A DNA stretch of 64,000 bases from Rhizopus sp. PT2906. Lineage: Eukaryota > Mucoromycota > Mucoromycetes > Mucorales > Rhizopodaceae. The stretch is from NCBI GenBank assembly GCA_025529335.1, contig JAMYHX010000218.1, positions 1 to 64,000 on the forward strand, written 5' to 3'. The notes under the pieces are model-generated. The model did not search any database, was not told the origin of the DNA, and worked only from the letters and a program-made list of their open reading frames with translations. Both the position numbers and the translations under genes were made by a program. Shown piece by piece: positions 1 through 13,453 of the stretch (the first letter of the stretch is position 1; every line of letters starts with the position of its first letter).

Positions 1-479
1 TCTGCTTCATTTAAAAATTCCTCACACAAATCAAATTGACCTTGTCGAGTGAAATGTAAAGCCAAAGCACGATAGATTAAATCCTGTTTATCAGCAAATG
101 CTTCTGGATGATATATAACAGATACATCTTGCTTAAATTTCTATATATAAATAGAATTAATCCTATTCTACTTGATAAAAAGAAAATCATACTCTGTCAA
201 TCTCTTTTCCAAGCTTTGATAAAGTGCTTTGAAACTCTTTTTGTGGTCTTTGAAATTGTAACTTTTTTGCATGTTCTTGTATTGTCAACATCTTTTGTAA
301 ACTATTGCCTATGTATTATATGAGTCCTTGATCAAACTGACAAAGGGTTTACCTTCTTCAAGGCTTTCTTTTGTTGTCTGAAGGATATTTTGAAATGCAT
401 TTAATTTATCAAATATTGTATCATGCATCACTTGTTGTTTCTTTGTAAGTTCATGACATGTTGTTAAAAAGTTCTCCAT
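1..479 (-). CDS. RMD5: Rmd5-like RING E3 subunit of the GID/CTLH complex (5' part only)
   Basis: This is the N-terminal part of a GID/CTLH ubiquitin ligase subunit; the gene continues past the left edge. Exons on the minus strand are 479-353, 308-193 and 131-<1, joined by two GT-AG introns of 44 and 61 nt; the first has phase 1 (GAAG|GTAAAC). The deduced protein starts MENFLTTCHEL and has a helical N-terminus. It then reads LGKEIDR and ALHFTRQGQFDLCEEFLNEA, which line up with the LisH-like segment VGKAIDK...VEHFFRQGMLDVAEEL that I know from RMND5A/Rmd5. The catalytic C-terminal RING is outside the window. In yeast the complex degrades gluconeogenic enzymes; that role here is inferred from family membership. 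The gene is divergent to TOM1, with about 460 bp between the start codons. Confidence 0.8.
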
Positions 480-937
480 TATGCAAATATGAAAAAGAAT
501 AAAAAAAGAAAAAAAAAAAGTCAATCTTTAGACTTGCCATATTTTCTACTCAGCTACACCACGATTCTATCTCGACTTGACTCCGAGAGAAATAGGACAG
601 AATGAAAAGAATATACCTGCAATCTTCATTCTATAATAAACACAAGTATATACACGGTCCTTTGCATTCATGATTGTTTACAAATATTTCCTTTTAGTTT
701 GCTTTTTTACACATTTAAAGCTCAGAAATAGTGCGCTCGACACGCAATTGTCCCTTTCTTTTTTTTTTTTTCCTGCGTTAATAATAAAACTTACCGCAGT
801 TGAAAGGCCTCTCTCTTTTTTTTTTTTCTCTCTCTTTTTCTCTCTTTATTTTTTATTTTTATTTTTCAGTGACAAAAGGTAGTTTAAACTATAAATACAA
901 CTTTTATTTTTACGACCAAAGACACTTTGAATAGACA
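480..937. promoter_or_regulatory. Shared upstream region of RMD5 and TOM1
   Basis: This 458-bp gene-free stretch separates the start codons of two divergent ubiquitin-ligase genes, so it must hold both promoters. It has long pyrimidine runs on the plus strand around 755-875 (T- and CT-rich tracts), typical of fungal upstream regions. I see no convincing TATA box for TOM1 and no conserved gene. Confidence 0.5.
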
Positions 938-3900
938 ATGAAGATCAAGAAATCACCTACAAAGAAGCTTGCACCTTTAGTAAATATTTATATACAAAAA
1001 TATAATACACATAGGCTCATTTTATATTTAAAAACAGCCACGTCAGCTCAGTGACTTGATCAAACAACTTGAAAATGTTGAAGAAGAAGAGATTCCTAAT
1101 GTCATTCGAGAATTAAAGACTTGGAGTTATGGAAGAGGAGACTTGTTTTATTGGGTGACAGTATTAGACAGATTTGATGGAATATTGAATAGAATCTGTA
1201 AAGACTATGAACTCAAGGATATTCAACGAAAAAGATTTGATCAACATACGAAACACCTTATTTTATCAATCATTGAATTTGCAAATATTTTGTTTGAAAA
1301 TTGTACAAATAGAAACATATATAATTCATACGAGGTAAGCTTGTATAATATTCAACATTCACTCACTCACTTTTGTGTATAGCATTTAACGATGCTTTTA
1401 AATACTTTTGACATTGACGTATTACAAAAAGTACTTCATTTCATGATTCGACCTGCACAAAGAATAAATAATCCCAAGGCTATACGATCATCATTCACCG
1501 TACCTCAAGATAAAATAATCGAATTGATCAAAGGATGGAATCAAATACCTATACAACCTCATCTAGACATTTCACCAAAAATGCTGACTCTGAACCTTCA
1601 ATTTTATCGTACAAGTGATAATAATAATACAGAAGAAGGACTAGAAACCATCAACTATGTATTCACTGATCAAGATTTCGAAAAGGATGATATCGATCTC
1701 TTTATTCAATTCGTTAATGAATATAATATACCAAAGGAGAATCACTTTGACTTGGCAAACAGAATACGTATTATAAAACATGTAAAGAATTTTGAAGAGA
1801 GACAAACCCTTTTGGCTATTCGTATATTATCTATTGCTATCATGGGTAAAAAAAAAAAAAAAAAATGCATTATTTATCATCATCAAAGAGAGACACTAAC
1901 TCTCTCTCTTTATATATAGCTCATGGTGTATCCGAAAATACTGCTCAAAATAAGATTTTTATATATGAACCCTATTTGGTCTCTCAATTAATCGATTTGA
2001 TCTCTCCTGAGAAGAATATTGACTTGGTAAAATAATGTGTAAACCATGATGAATTTACCCTAATATCTCTTTATAGGAAATTCAAACCTTTGTATTCTAT
2101 GCTTTGGATGCCATCACAAGACACAGAAATAAACTTTCTGAAATCTTGACTGCCATCAATGCCTCTGCTAACCATGGTATCCTTATGCAAATTTTGCGTA
2201 GAGTCAGTGCAAATGAAGGTAAAGAATCAATTAAAAAGTAAATGGCACATTATTCTTATTTCCCTATTAGAATATTCTCCATCTTTCCTCGAAGCTATGC
2301 TTTCATTCATCGCATGCTTATTACAAACTCAACATGGTGGTCAAATGCTGATCTCAGCAGGCATCATTCCCGTTTTGGTTCATATAGTTGGAAATCACCA
2401 AATCAGTCAACTCAAAGGCATCGCAAAGGTCGTCGGTTTGCTCGATACCATTGTCAATTCGTTCAACAATTCATTCACTGCCTTTTGTAACGCCGGTGGA
2501 TTAGACACACTCTTGGAAAAGATCAAGTTGGAAGTAGAAACCGCTTGTTCTTACCATTCAACCGAACAGACGAATATTCCCCATGACCGACTCTCTGTCA
2601 TTAAAAACATGCTGAAATTCTTGCTGAGGATGATGGAATCTTCGGGTACAGCTGAAGGTTTACGAAACCTGATTGACTCCAGTTTGCCTCATTCATTAAA
2701 GCTGATTATGGATAATCCAAAGTCATTTGGAAACAGTATCTTTGCCTTGGCTATCAACGTTTCCACGACACTCATTCACAGTGAACCAACATCTCTTCCG
2801 ATTTTACAAGAAGTCAAATTACCTCAAAGCTTTTTACGCACCATCTCGACATACGAAACACCAAACAGTGAAGTATTGATGGCTGCCGTAAATGCATTTG
2901 GAGCCATCTGCTTGAACGCTCCAGGTCTCGACATGTTTAATCAAGAAAAGCCCTTATCACACTTTTTTGAATTGATGACTTCATCCGAGTTTTTGAAAAC
3001 CCCTATCGATATTGATTGCGCAACTACATTAGGTTCTACTATGGATGAGCTGGTTCGTCATCATCCATCATTAAAGCCTACTGTATTTGAATGTGTCACG
3101 ACTATGGTCAAGAAGGTGCTTGAGATGGGATCTGACATGAATGGCCCTGGTGCTGCCAACGATAACAGTCACTTGATTCAAACTCGTTCAACAAGTGCAA
3201 TGGAGACTGACACGACAACCGAAGAAGATGACAAGGCCGGAAAGTTTGAGTGTTTACTTGTTTCTTTTATCGACATGGTCTCACGATTCCTCGAAGGCTT
3301 GTTTCAAAACACGTCCAACATTAAGGAGTTTGTCGAAAAAGGATGCCCCGAGATGCTTCTGGACTACTATTCCCTCCCTCTTCTACCTGCCAACTTTTCT
3401 GTAACACTTGGCTCTGACTCCCTTGCATACATATTTCGAATGATTAGTGAAGTTAGTCCCTTGCCTACGATGATGGCCATTGTGACAAAGATTAAGGAAT
3501 CCATTGGTTCATTACTGGATCAAGATATTGCAAGGCAAAAGAGTATGATGGTGGATTATGTAGACGTCTATGAAAACGAACAGGACAAGATTGATTCCGG
3601 AAACAAGCTACTCCGTTCCTTAATTCAGACACATGCCTATGTCAGCTTACTCTCCAACCTCTGTTGCTGTTCTGTCTTTTCTCATGGAAAGAATGGTGTT
3701 TCTCTTGTTACAGAATTCTTGAATGAATCCGAAAATGAAAACGTTATTCAACTGCTGGGTCGACTGCATCGTGTGATGGTTTGGGAAACTCTGCTTTTCA
3801 AGGAAGCCTTGCCTCCTGCTTGGTATGCTTACAAACATCCTACACCAAACAACCCTGCATTGAAAAAGAACGTGATGAACAACTCTGAACATCCTTTAGG

Positions 3901-6900
3901 AATCTACAGTTCGACTACTGACTCAGACCCAGAAGAAAATGGTAATGAAGCAAGTACTACCTCAGGTACAACAACTACTTCTGAAAGTGTTCCTGCAGGA
4001 AAGGACCCTCGTATGCTGAACATCAAGCACTTCAAGATGATGTTGAATGAAATTTCTAAATCTGTTCTTCCTATCTTTCAAGGTAAAAAAACTATCATAT
4101 TCAGCCATACCCTGTTATTAATGTCTCTTTTCTTAGTTGCTATCAAAGTATCAGTTAGTCGACGTGCTGCTGGTCCTTTACAGAAGCCTCAAACCTTGAA
4201 GCTTTCAAAGAATTTGGCTGAGCTCATCAAGGAAGATATTGAAAAACTAAACACTACTGAATGTGACATGCCTTGTAAATATGATTATCTAACGTCAATA
4301 TACACCATGACATCTCTTCTTTTACGCGATGAACGCTCGCAATCTTCACTTCAAACGCCCATTGCTCTTGCTCTTGATAAGCGAAATGGTATTGACTTAC
4401 TTTTGGAAAATCTAAAGTATTTGTGGAATGCTGTGGTGCGGCTTCACAATGAGGATCAAGACAAACACCGAAAGATAGTAAAACGGATCAACAACACTAT
4501 CGAAAGCCTGCTTGCTGTCCTTCTTCAAATTAGTTCGCCCAAAGCCTTACGTGATTCATCCTGTACATCATTCTTGGTCAATAAGGATAAGAAGGCCAAC
4601 GACTACTTTGATCCGCTTGAATGGATAGTGGGTGTGGAACTCAAGATGATTCCTCTTAAAGAATATCTGATCAGTTCTGACTGTTACTTATTTTCAAAGA
4701 CCATTATCCAAACTCTCATAAAGATCTTTTTGCAAGTCATGAAAGGAGAAGGAGATTTCTTGACGCACACTGTCGCCACTCGGGGTGGAGACCCATTCAG
4801 TAGTTTCACTGCTCCTCTCATGACATCACCCTTTACCCTCCTTCGTACTCCTGCAGTTGCCTCTGAGCAGAATATCCAGACTCTAGTGGAAATGGGTTTT
4901 GAAAGAAGAGCTGCCGAACAAGCACTGACACGCTGCAACAACCAAGTGTCTCGGGCTGTCGATTACTTATTTAGTCACCCTGCTACCATGCTTGGACAAA
5001 CAGAAAATACCGTAAGAGGCGCTATTCCCGGCACTAGCCCTCCTCGTGAAGCTTCTGGTGAAGCTACTGAAGAGAACTCCCATGACGCTGAACAACAGGC
5101 TGAAGAACCACACGGATCATCTGAAACTCCAGCATTAGAGGATACAGATGAAGAAGAGGAGAACGAAGAAGAGGATATGGCTTCACATGATGAAGATGAG
5201 CACAGTGATATGGATGAAGATATGGATCGCTCCGTAGATCTGTCAATGTCTATTTTTGAATCACGACCCACTGAAGCTTCTGCTGAATCAAGCTCTTCAA
5301 CTAACAACAACAACAACAACAACAACTCTGAAAACACGAGCAACTTGAAACAAGCTCGTCGTGATCTCTGTGATTCACTTCCACCTTATCTCTTGTCACT
5401 GACTGACCAGCGAGAAGATGTTATTTTTGACGCTCGCGACTTACTAGTAGCATTAGGTAAACATGACGACAAACCCAAAGGCACTGCTGCAGCTGTGACA
5501 GATGCTTCGATCAAGATTCTCACTCTGCTTCTCGATCGCATCGAAGAGGTTTCCAAGGATGCTTCAAAATCAGACTTTCTCAACCACCGTCTTAGACTGC
5601 TCGCACTCTTACTCCGTGAACCACCTATGCAGTCAATAATGTACAAATTGCCTGAACGTTTCAGTTTCATGTTTGATATGCTTGATTTTGCTAAAGACGA
5701 TCAACTTCCTGACTGGGCTGCAACGCTCTTTTTGGTATTGGAAGCCTTTATTGCACAAGCCGAAGAACCAAAGAAAGAGAAGCTTAATTTACCCAGCCAA
5801 GATTCTCCATCAGACAGCGAAGACAGTATTAATGACCATGACGATGAAGATACCAGTAGCAAGAACAATCTGCATACAACAGAAGAAGGACGTGCAACTA
5901 TCCAACATATTTCTTCTGAGCATTGTAACAAGCTCCTACAATGCTGTGTTGCGCTGTTAAGACGATCCAACCTTTCTAGAGACAACATATATTCCGTTTT
6001 CCGAATGACTGTACGTCTGACAAGGAACCAAGAGTACGCTCGTGCATTTGTCGAACTCGATGGTATCTCGCTATTGTTTTCCAGACCCAAGAAAAGCTTA
6101 GAGGGTATACAAGGACAACAAGCATTCATTATCTTAATTTTACGACACGTCATCGAAACCCAACCTGTTTTACGGCGCACGATGAAAGATACCATTGTCA
6201 ACTGGTTTATCAATCCTCGACCTCGTAATATGGATGTCTCTTCATTTGTTCGCACAAACGCACATGTTGTCCTTCGTGATCCAAGCACCTTTGTCGAAGT
6301 GACCACGGATACTTGCAGAATGACAAGATATGACGAGTATGACATTGATCGAACCATCAAGTTGAAAAAGCGGGAAGAAGGCGTTAAACCTGACATCAGT
6401 GAGGAAGAAAAGAAATCATCTGAAACTGTGATCTACTATCTTTTGACCGAGATCATGGCTACACGTGCCGAGGCTATAGTAAACAGCAAAAAAGATAGGA
6501 CAGCAGAAGAAAAGGACAAAGAAGACAGTATCAGCTTTGTTTATATAGGCTTCTTGCTTCAATGCCTTGTTGAGTTGATATCATCCTATACATCTTGCAA
6601 GCACGACGTCTTGAACTTTTGCAAGAAACAGAATGGACATCCACGCACTCCAGGTGTCAAGCATAGATCTTTTGTATCTATGCTCATCAACGATTTATTG
6701 CCTTACAACCACATCAACCCATACGCTGAAGAATCGCGTAAACAGCAAGCTTTATCTACATGGACTGCCTCTACCTTGGTCGCCATGTGCTGTGACACGA
6801 CACCTATTTCTGAAATGTCAGCCCAGCAAAAGAGCGAACTGTATCAGGTCAGAAAGTACGTCTTGGAAGCCATCGTACGCTCTTTGAAAGACGCGATAGC

Positions 6901-9900
6901 ATCCAACGACCCAGCCTCTGTCAAATACTCCAAATATCTTGTCTTGTCTGACCTTTGTCATCGCATCTTGAATGCAAGGCTGAACATTGGATCTTCTCTT
7001 CCTAGAGCCATAAGTGCTGAATCCTCTAATAATGAATTGAGCAAAGAAGATGCTGCTATGAGTAATTCAAGAATCATGTTGGACAAAAACTTTGTCGCTG
7101 TCTTAACATCTGCAGTGAATGATGTTGACGTCAGCTATCCTCATTCCAAAACCATACTCAATGCTATGTTGAGACCTTTAGAGCTCCTAACAAGACTAGC
7201 CATCAATGCAGATGATACCGAGGATGCTAGTGGTGACTCTAACAAGGACGATGCGGACAGAATGGATACTGCCGAAGAGAGCTTACAATTACCAGCGAGC
7301 CAAGGTGACGAAAACGAAGGTGCTCCTGATCTTTATAGAAACTCTGCTTTGGGAATGTATGGTAATGTAATGGAAGAAGAAGAGTACGGTAGTGAAGACT
7401 ATAGTGACGTGTTTGGCTCTTCTGTCGAAGAAGAAGAAGAGTAAGTAGATACACATTGAAGACGATGGATAAACTCATGTTATTTCTCTAGGTTTGATGA
7501 AGAAAGTGAAAGTGATCTTTCAGATATGAGTGAGGGCGAAGATGAAGGTGATGGCGATGAAGAAATGGAAGCGATCATTCATGGTTATGATGAGGACGAG
7601 ATGGATGAAGATGATGACTCTGATGACATTGATGCAGAAGCTGAATTGATTGATGACGAAGACGAAGACGATGGAAATCGTGAGATGACTTGGCACTTGG
7701 AGGATATTGAAGAAGACTCGAGTATCATCCGCGGTGGTTCTGTTAATGCTGATGAACGTGTGGATCAGAGCCCTGGTATTCGAGCTGCTGATATTCCCTA
7801 TGATGAAGAGGTAAACAAATCATTTTATAAATTTGACCTTCCATTTACGCATGCGCATATGATAGGAAGATGAATTGGATGCCTTATCTGATTTTGAAGA
7901 TGCTTCAGAGAACTTAGATGCTGAATCTGAAGCAGATCTCATTTCTGACGGCATGGTTCTCGATGCTGATGATCTTGATACTCCATTCCTCAACACTGAA
8001 GAGAATGATGAGTTTGAAGAAGGTGATGAATATGGTGGTGCCCCACGTACGATTATTCCTATCGGATTTAGACGAAGACTACCTAATGCTCGCCGTGCCT
8101 TGATCGAAGGAGGTAAACATTTTTTTTCTAATCGTCAATGTTGATAGTATGTTTACTTTTTTATTCAATAGTTGGAAGAACAATGAGAACTCCAACCAAT
8201 ATCACCGGACAGGAGGATGTCATTACCCATCCCCTTTTGTCCAATAACCCTACCACGCAAACCGTAAGTGGCGGTAGTACCTTAAGAGCTGCCCTTAACG
8301 ACCCACTTCCTCGAAGAGGTCATGGTACTGGTTTCAGTAACTGGCAGGAATTTGAGGAAATGATCGGAGGTAATGCTATACGCATGCTTGAATCTTTATT
8401 AACGAATGTTCCTTCTGGAAATCAAGGCAGTCACGTCCGAGTAGACGTCTCGAATGGTCCAGGAGGAGTATTCAGATCCTTTGAGTTTGATCGTCCACCC
8501 AATGCTCAAAACCCTCAGGGAGGAGCTGCCAATGGCCCTTCCAATGACCACATACAAAAGGGAATTGCAATCCTGCAAGATTTCCAGCCTATGACATCCA
8601 ATGACCGCTGGAACCAAGAAGCTCGCATGATGTTTGGTAGCAACTTGAGCGAAAAGGCACTAAAAGTAGTCAATTCCATATTGAATATCCTTGTACCTAT
8701 CGCAATTGAAGATGGCAAGATTGCACGAGCTGAAGAAGAAAAAAGGCGTCAAGAGCAACGTCGCAAGGAAGAAGAAGAACGACGTAAGGCTGAAGAGGAA
8801 AAATGGCGCTTGGAAAAAGAAACACGACAAGCTGCTTTAGAAGCAGCGGCTCAACAGCAAGAACATAATGAAGAGGCTCAGGAAGAACAGGCTGGTACAA
8901 ATACTCAAGAAACTGAAGCATCTAGCAGTGCTATGGACGTAACAACTACTGAAGGCGAGCCTGCTGATGCAAACACAGAAGAGCGTACAATTGTTGTGGT
9001 CCATGGCGAGCCTGTTGATATTTCAGGCACTGGAATTGATGTGGAATTTCTGGAAGCCCTTCCAGACGATTTACGAGAAGAAGTCATTAATCAGCAAATT
9101 CGCAATCATCCCCAGATCAACTTACAACCAGAAGATGATTCGATTAGTCCTGAATTCCTGGATGCTCTGCCACCAGAAATTCGAGAAGAAGTTCTACATC
9201 AAGAAGCTATTGAACGGGAAAGACGCGATAGACAAAACCGTCAGACAACGCAAGCAGCCGTTGATTCTTCTAACGCGGTCAATATTCCCTCTTCTTCAGG
9301 TAAATTGATAAATATCAAAACTAGAATGTCAACTAAAACTTTGTATTTTAGTTGCTGATGACACACTTGCCTCTCGCAGACGCTATTCTTCAGAAAACCA
9401 AAATGATGAGCGAACATCATCTAAAAAGAAGGCTAAGCACCGCAGACGTGACGCTGCTGCCCAGTTGATTGATAAGCCTCAGCTTGCTACACTTGTGAGA
9501 CTCCTGTTCATACCTCAAAGTATTTCCAAGTCTCTACTCAATCGATTACTGCTCAATCTGTGTGAAAACAGCAAGACACGAAGTGATCTTTTATCATACC
9601 TTGTATGCGTACTTTATGATGGTAACACGGATCTTGCCTCAGTTGACAATAGCTTTGCTGCACTCTCCACTGGAAAAACAAGCAAGAATCCTCAAAAAAC
9701 AACCAAAACGTTGGCATCACCAAATGCTGAAAATGTTCCAAACTATGTCATTCAACGCTGTTTGGAAGCATTATCGCATATCATATCTTGTAATGAGCAA
9801 TCACTGGCTTACTTTTTAACAGAAAGTGAATCTTTGGCTGGTCTGAAGAGATCTTCAAGCATCAGAAAAGGCAAAAGCAAAGAAAAGGCGCCTAGTAGTT

Positions 9901-12039
9901 GGAATAAGTATCCTATACTTGTATTGATGAGCCTGTTAGATAGAGCAGTATTCATCAACAATTCCTCATTAATGGAGCAATTGATGGAGCTGTTGTCAGT
10001 TATGTGCAGACCATTCCCTGTTTTGGTCAAGAAGTATCAAGAAAAGTTAGAAAACAAGCAGAAAGACCCAAGCTTGGATGAAAAGTCTATGCCTAAACCA
10101 CCAACTATCTTGGACTCTTATCTAAAGCTTATAGTGCATGTGCTTACTAACGGTGAATGCTCTAGCAAGACGTTCCAATATACCTTAAACGCCATATCAC
10201 ACCTCTCTGCTTTAGAAGGAGCTCAACAGACAATTGTGAACGAACTGATTGCGGATGCTAAGAAATCTGGTGCTCAAATACTTAAAGACCTCGCTAATCT
10301 TGTTGAAGTCCTTGAGAACGCAATGCCTGGTACCGAAATTAGCAGTAATGTACTTGCACCTTTCTCTGCATCTACTTCTTACCAAGCCAAGCTATTACGT
10401 GTACTGAAGACAATAGATTATATGTTCTCGCGCAAACTGAGCAACAAAGACAAGACTACCAATGAGGAGTTGGTGGCTAAGAATGAAAAGCAGATGTTGC
10501 AAATCTATGAAGAGCTTGACTTTTTACCTCTTTGGCAGACACTAGGCAACTGTCTATCTGTTGTTCGTGAAAAGGAAGATCTGATCAATGTTGCTACTGT
10601 ACTCTTACCTTTGATTGAGTCCTTCATTATTGTTTCTAAATGCACAGCAGAGAAGGGCCAAGGCAATCATGAATATTCGAATGTTGCAACCGCACCAGAA
10701 ACTGGCTCAACAGACTCCTTCTTCTTTGCATTCACTGAAAAACACAAGAAGGTTCTGAACATTATGGTTCGTAACAATCCTGCACTCATGAGTGGATCCT
10801 TTGCTTTACTTGTCCGCAACCCCAAGATGTTAGAATTTGACAATAAGCGCAACTACTTCTTCCAGCAATTACACAAACGTACAGGACCTAGAGAGACCTA
10901 TCCTCAATTGCAGCTTAATGTTCGCCGACAGTATGTATTTGAAGATTCTTATCACCACTTCCAAATAAGAACAGGCGATGAAATTAAATACGGCAAGTTG
11001 GCTGTCAGCTTCTATCATGAAGAAGGTCTGGATGCCGGTGGTCTCACCCGTGAATGGTTCTCTGTTTTAGCAAGACAGATGTTTGACCCCAACTATGCAT
11101 TGTTTATTACATCTGCTGCCGACAAGCTAACCTACCAGCCAAATCGCGCATCTGCAGTGAATCCTGATCACTTGAGCTATTTCAAGTTTGTTGGCCGAGT
11201 CATTGGCAAGGCCATCTATGATGGACGTCTTTTGGATGCCTACTTTACGAGATCATTTTACAAACACATTTTGGGTCGACCAGTGGATTATAGGGATGTT
11301 GAAGCTATTGACCCAGAATACTATAAGAGTCTTGTTTGGATGCTTGAAAATGACATTACAGATATCATCGATTTGACCTTTAGTATTGAAATTGACTACT
11401 TTGGCACCAAAGAAACGATTGATCTCAAGCCTAATGGTAGAAATATACCAGTAACCGAAGCAAACAAGCATGAATATGTTGCTCTTGTTACTGAGCAGAA
11501 ATTAACGACAGCCATCAAAGACCAGATCAATGCATTTGTTCAAGGCTTCCATGAAATTATTCCAGCTTCGTTGATCCAAATCTTTAATGAACAGGAACTT
11601 GAATTGTTGATTTCAGGTCTACCCGATATTGACATTGACGATTGGAAGAACAACACGATATATGAAGGCTATACAGCAGCCTCTCCTGTTGTACAATGGT
11701 TCTGGCGTGCTGTTCGAAGCTTTGATCAAGAAGAACGTGCTAAATTGCTTCAATTTGCTACAGGTACATCCAAGGTGCCTTTAGAAGGCTTTGCTCATCT
11801 TCAAGGCTCAAACGGTATACAAAAGTTCCAAATTCATAAGGACTTTGGCGGTGAAAATAGACTTCCTTCTGCACATACATGGTAAGTTATTACTGTTCTA
11901 GATTGAAAGTAAGCTGATCTAACACTTTTGATGTAGTTTCAATCAAATAGATCTACCCGAATATGACTCATACGAAAGCTTACGTGCCAATCTTTTCAAA
12001 GCGATTAGTGAATGCTCAACTGGTTTTGCTTTTGCATAA
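938..12039 (+). CDS. TOM1: HECT-type E3 ubiquitin ligase Tom1/HUWE1
   Basis: Giant HECT ubiquitin ligase. Twelve exons: 938-979, 1038-1334, 1383-1845, 1920-2026, 2077-2218, 2271-4082, 4137-7440, 7492-7810, 7866-8112, 8172-9299, 9352-11881, 11937-12039. They sum to 10494 nt, exactly 3497 codons plus stop. The N-terminus (MKIKKSPTKKLAP, then WVTVLDRFDGIL) matches the HUWE1 DUF908/DUF913 armadillo region. A UBA domain (LVEMGFERRAAEQAL) lies near residue 1200, followed by a long acidic stretch. Two ubiquitin-binding-type motifs (EFLEALPDDLREEV and EFLDALPPEIREEV) come before the HECT domain, about residues 3140-3497. The catalytic Cys (HTCFNQ) is residue 3464, and its codon is split by the last intron. 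The intron at 4083-4136 is 54 nt and stop-free, so a naive ORF reads through it. Yeast Tom1 (about 3270 aa) acts in mRNA export, histone and ribosomal-protein turnover. Confidence 0.95.
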
Positions 12040-12171
12040 TGACGATATAATATATCTTTATATATTCTTCATAGTATTAATAATATAATAATAATAAAAA
12101 AAGGCTAAATAACAATGTAAAGGAGAAGAGAGAATTGAAGGATGAGTTTAGATTTTATTTACATTATCGAT

Positions 12172-12784
12172 TTATAACGTCTTTTCGTCACGCTTTTTGA
12201 TCAGTTCCGTAATGTGTTTACTGAGATGAAATTGATTCAAGACTTGTGTAGATAAATATTGAGCACCTTGTACGGTTTTGATACACTAAAAGAGTATAAG
12301 CATATTACGTAATACAACACCATATAGCTTACCTTTGATGAACCACACCAGCAAGAGAAAGGTTGTGCTAGAGACTTATTAGAATCGATATAAGGAGTAT
12401 CCATAGCAACTTACCCATATCCCATTCAGTGGAAGGATAAAAGAAAGTCAATTCATCACCGGGAGCAATATCTTTATTAGCAGTGACAGCCATGCGATCG
12501 ACGTCCATTATGGCAGAAGGGTCACATGAATGATTCATATAGAGAAGATCACTGTTTAACTCAATGTGTTCATTTTCAGACACTTGAACAGAAGAGTACC
12601 GTTTTTCACCAGGTGTCAATCCTTTGAGTTCAGCAATAACAGAACCCTTTGGAAAAGCACGTTCTGCTACGAGCTTACTCGAGAACTCACCTGGAGTACC
12701 TTGACGGACGACTTTAAAGTAAGTAGGATGAGATGGCTTATAGCTATTGGTATCTTGGTTATATTCAGTTGCTGTGCTTGGCAT
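12172..12784 (-). CDS. Small SET-domain protein with post-SET motif
   Basis: Putative protein-lysine methyltransferase of 172 aa. Exons on the minus strand: 12784-12415, 12367-12333, 12285-12172 (519 nt, in frame). Residues 1-120 form a compact SET core: a G-E-F/K-V-A strand pattern near the start, then the NHSCDPSA motif (SAM pocket and pseudoknot), then GDELTFFYPSTEWDM. A post-SET cluster follows, F-x-C-x-C-G-x-x-x-C (FSCWCGSSKC), split over two introns. No pre-SET or other domain is visible, so the substrate cannot be told; histone or non-histone targets are both possible. An alternative start ten codons upstream (12814) is open, but the chosen ATG begins the conserved part. Its 3' end converges with TOM1, leaving about 130 bp. 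Confidence 0.8.
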
Positions 12785-13453
12785 ATTGTAAAGAAGAAAG
12801 GATGTGGAAAACAATATGAATTTTATTTAAATAATAGTATAACGGAGTTTTTTTTTGTGGGGTAAAGAATATGGACACGGTTCCCTTGTTGCCTGTGTGT
12901 CAGCATTTTTAACAGCTTTTGTACTACACAATACATTGAAAATTACCACGGCCTACATGCAGTTGAAGTGGAGAGACAAGTAATAGGAGGGGGGAAAAGG
13001 ATATAAACCCGAGGGGAGAAGATTCAAATTGCTTAGACAAGATAGTCTCTTTATATAATATAAACCAGAATAAAACAAGCTTTTAGAATATATCTGCTGC
13101 TTTTTTTTTTTTAAATTGTATTACAAATATAAAAATGATCGATTTGTAAGATAAGCATTTCAACAATCAAGTTGAAAAGTATTTGAAATTACCATTACTT
13201 GATAGAAAGTAAATGGAATAGTGAATGATCATTTTACAATGAGTGACACTAGCTTCTTACAAGAACAAAAGATTGATTGAGCGATAATACAAGAAAAGAA
13301 TATACATCAAAACTCACTGGTCGTATTCTTCTCTGTTTACTTGAGCACTCATAGGCTTTGATTTATATTAAGATGGAATCAATGATAGTAAAAGGATGAT
13401 TCAAATTTCTTTAAATTTATTTACATTTCCTTGAAATAGTGTAAAAGCATGGG
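12785..13453. other. Intergenic region between SET gene and APSES gene
   Basis: About 670 bp hold the SET-gene promoter side (CT/poly-T and G-rich runs near 12840-13010) and the APSES-gene 3' side. The only coding-like signal is a short minus-strand open segment at 13352-13318 starting MSAQVNREEYD and followed by a perfect GTGAGT donor. I could not extend it into a convincing second exon. Confidence 0.4.

Noticed and set aside
4975..5343. Minus-strand ORFs inside TOM1
   Set aside because: They mirror the acidic and Asn-rich repeats of TOM1 on the opposite strand (Ser/Leu-rich shadows).
5701..6396. 231-codon minus-strand ORF within TOM1
   Set aside because: Overlaps a strongly conserved coding exon on the other strand and lacks a domain of its own.
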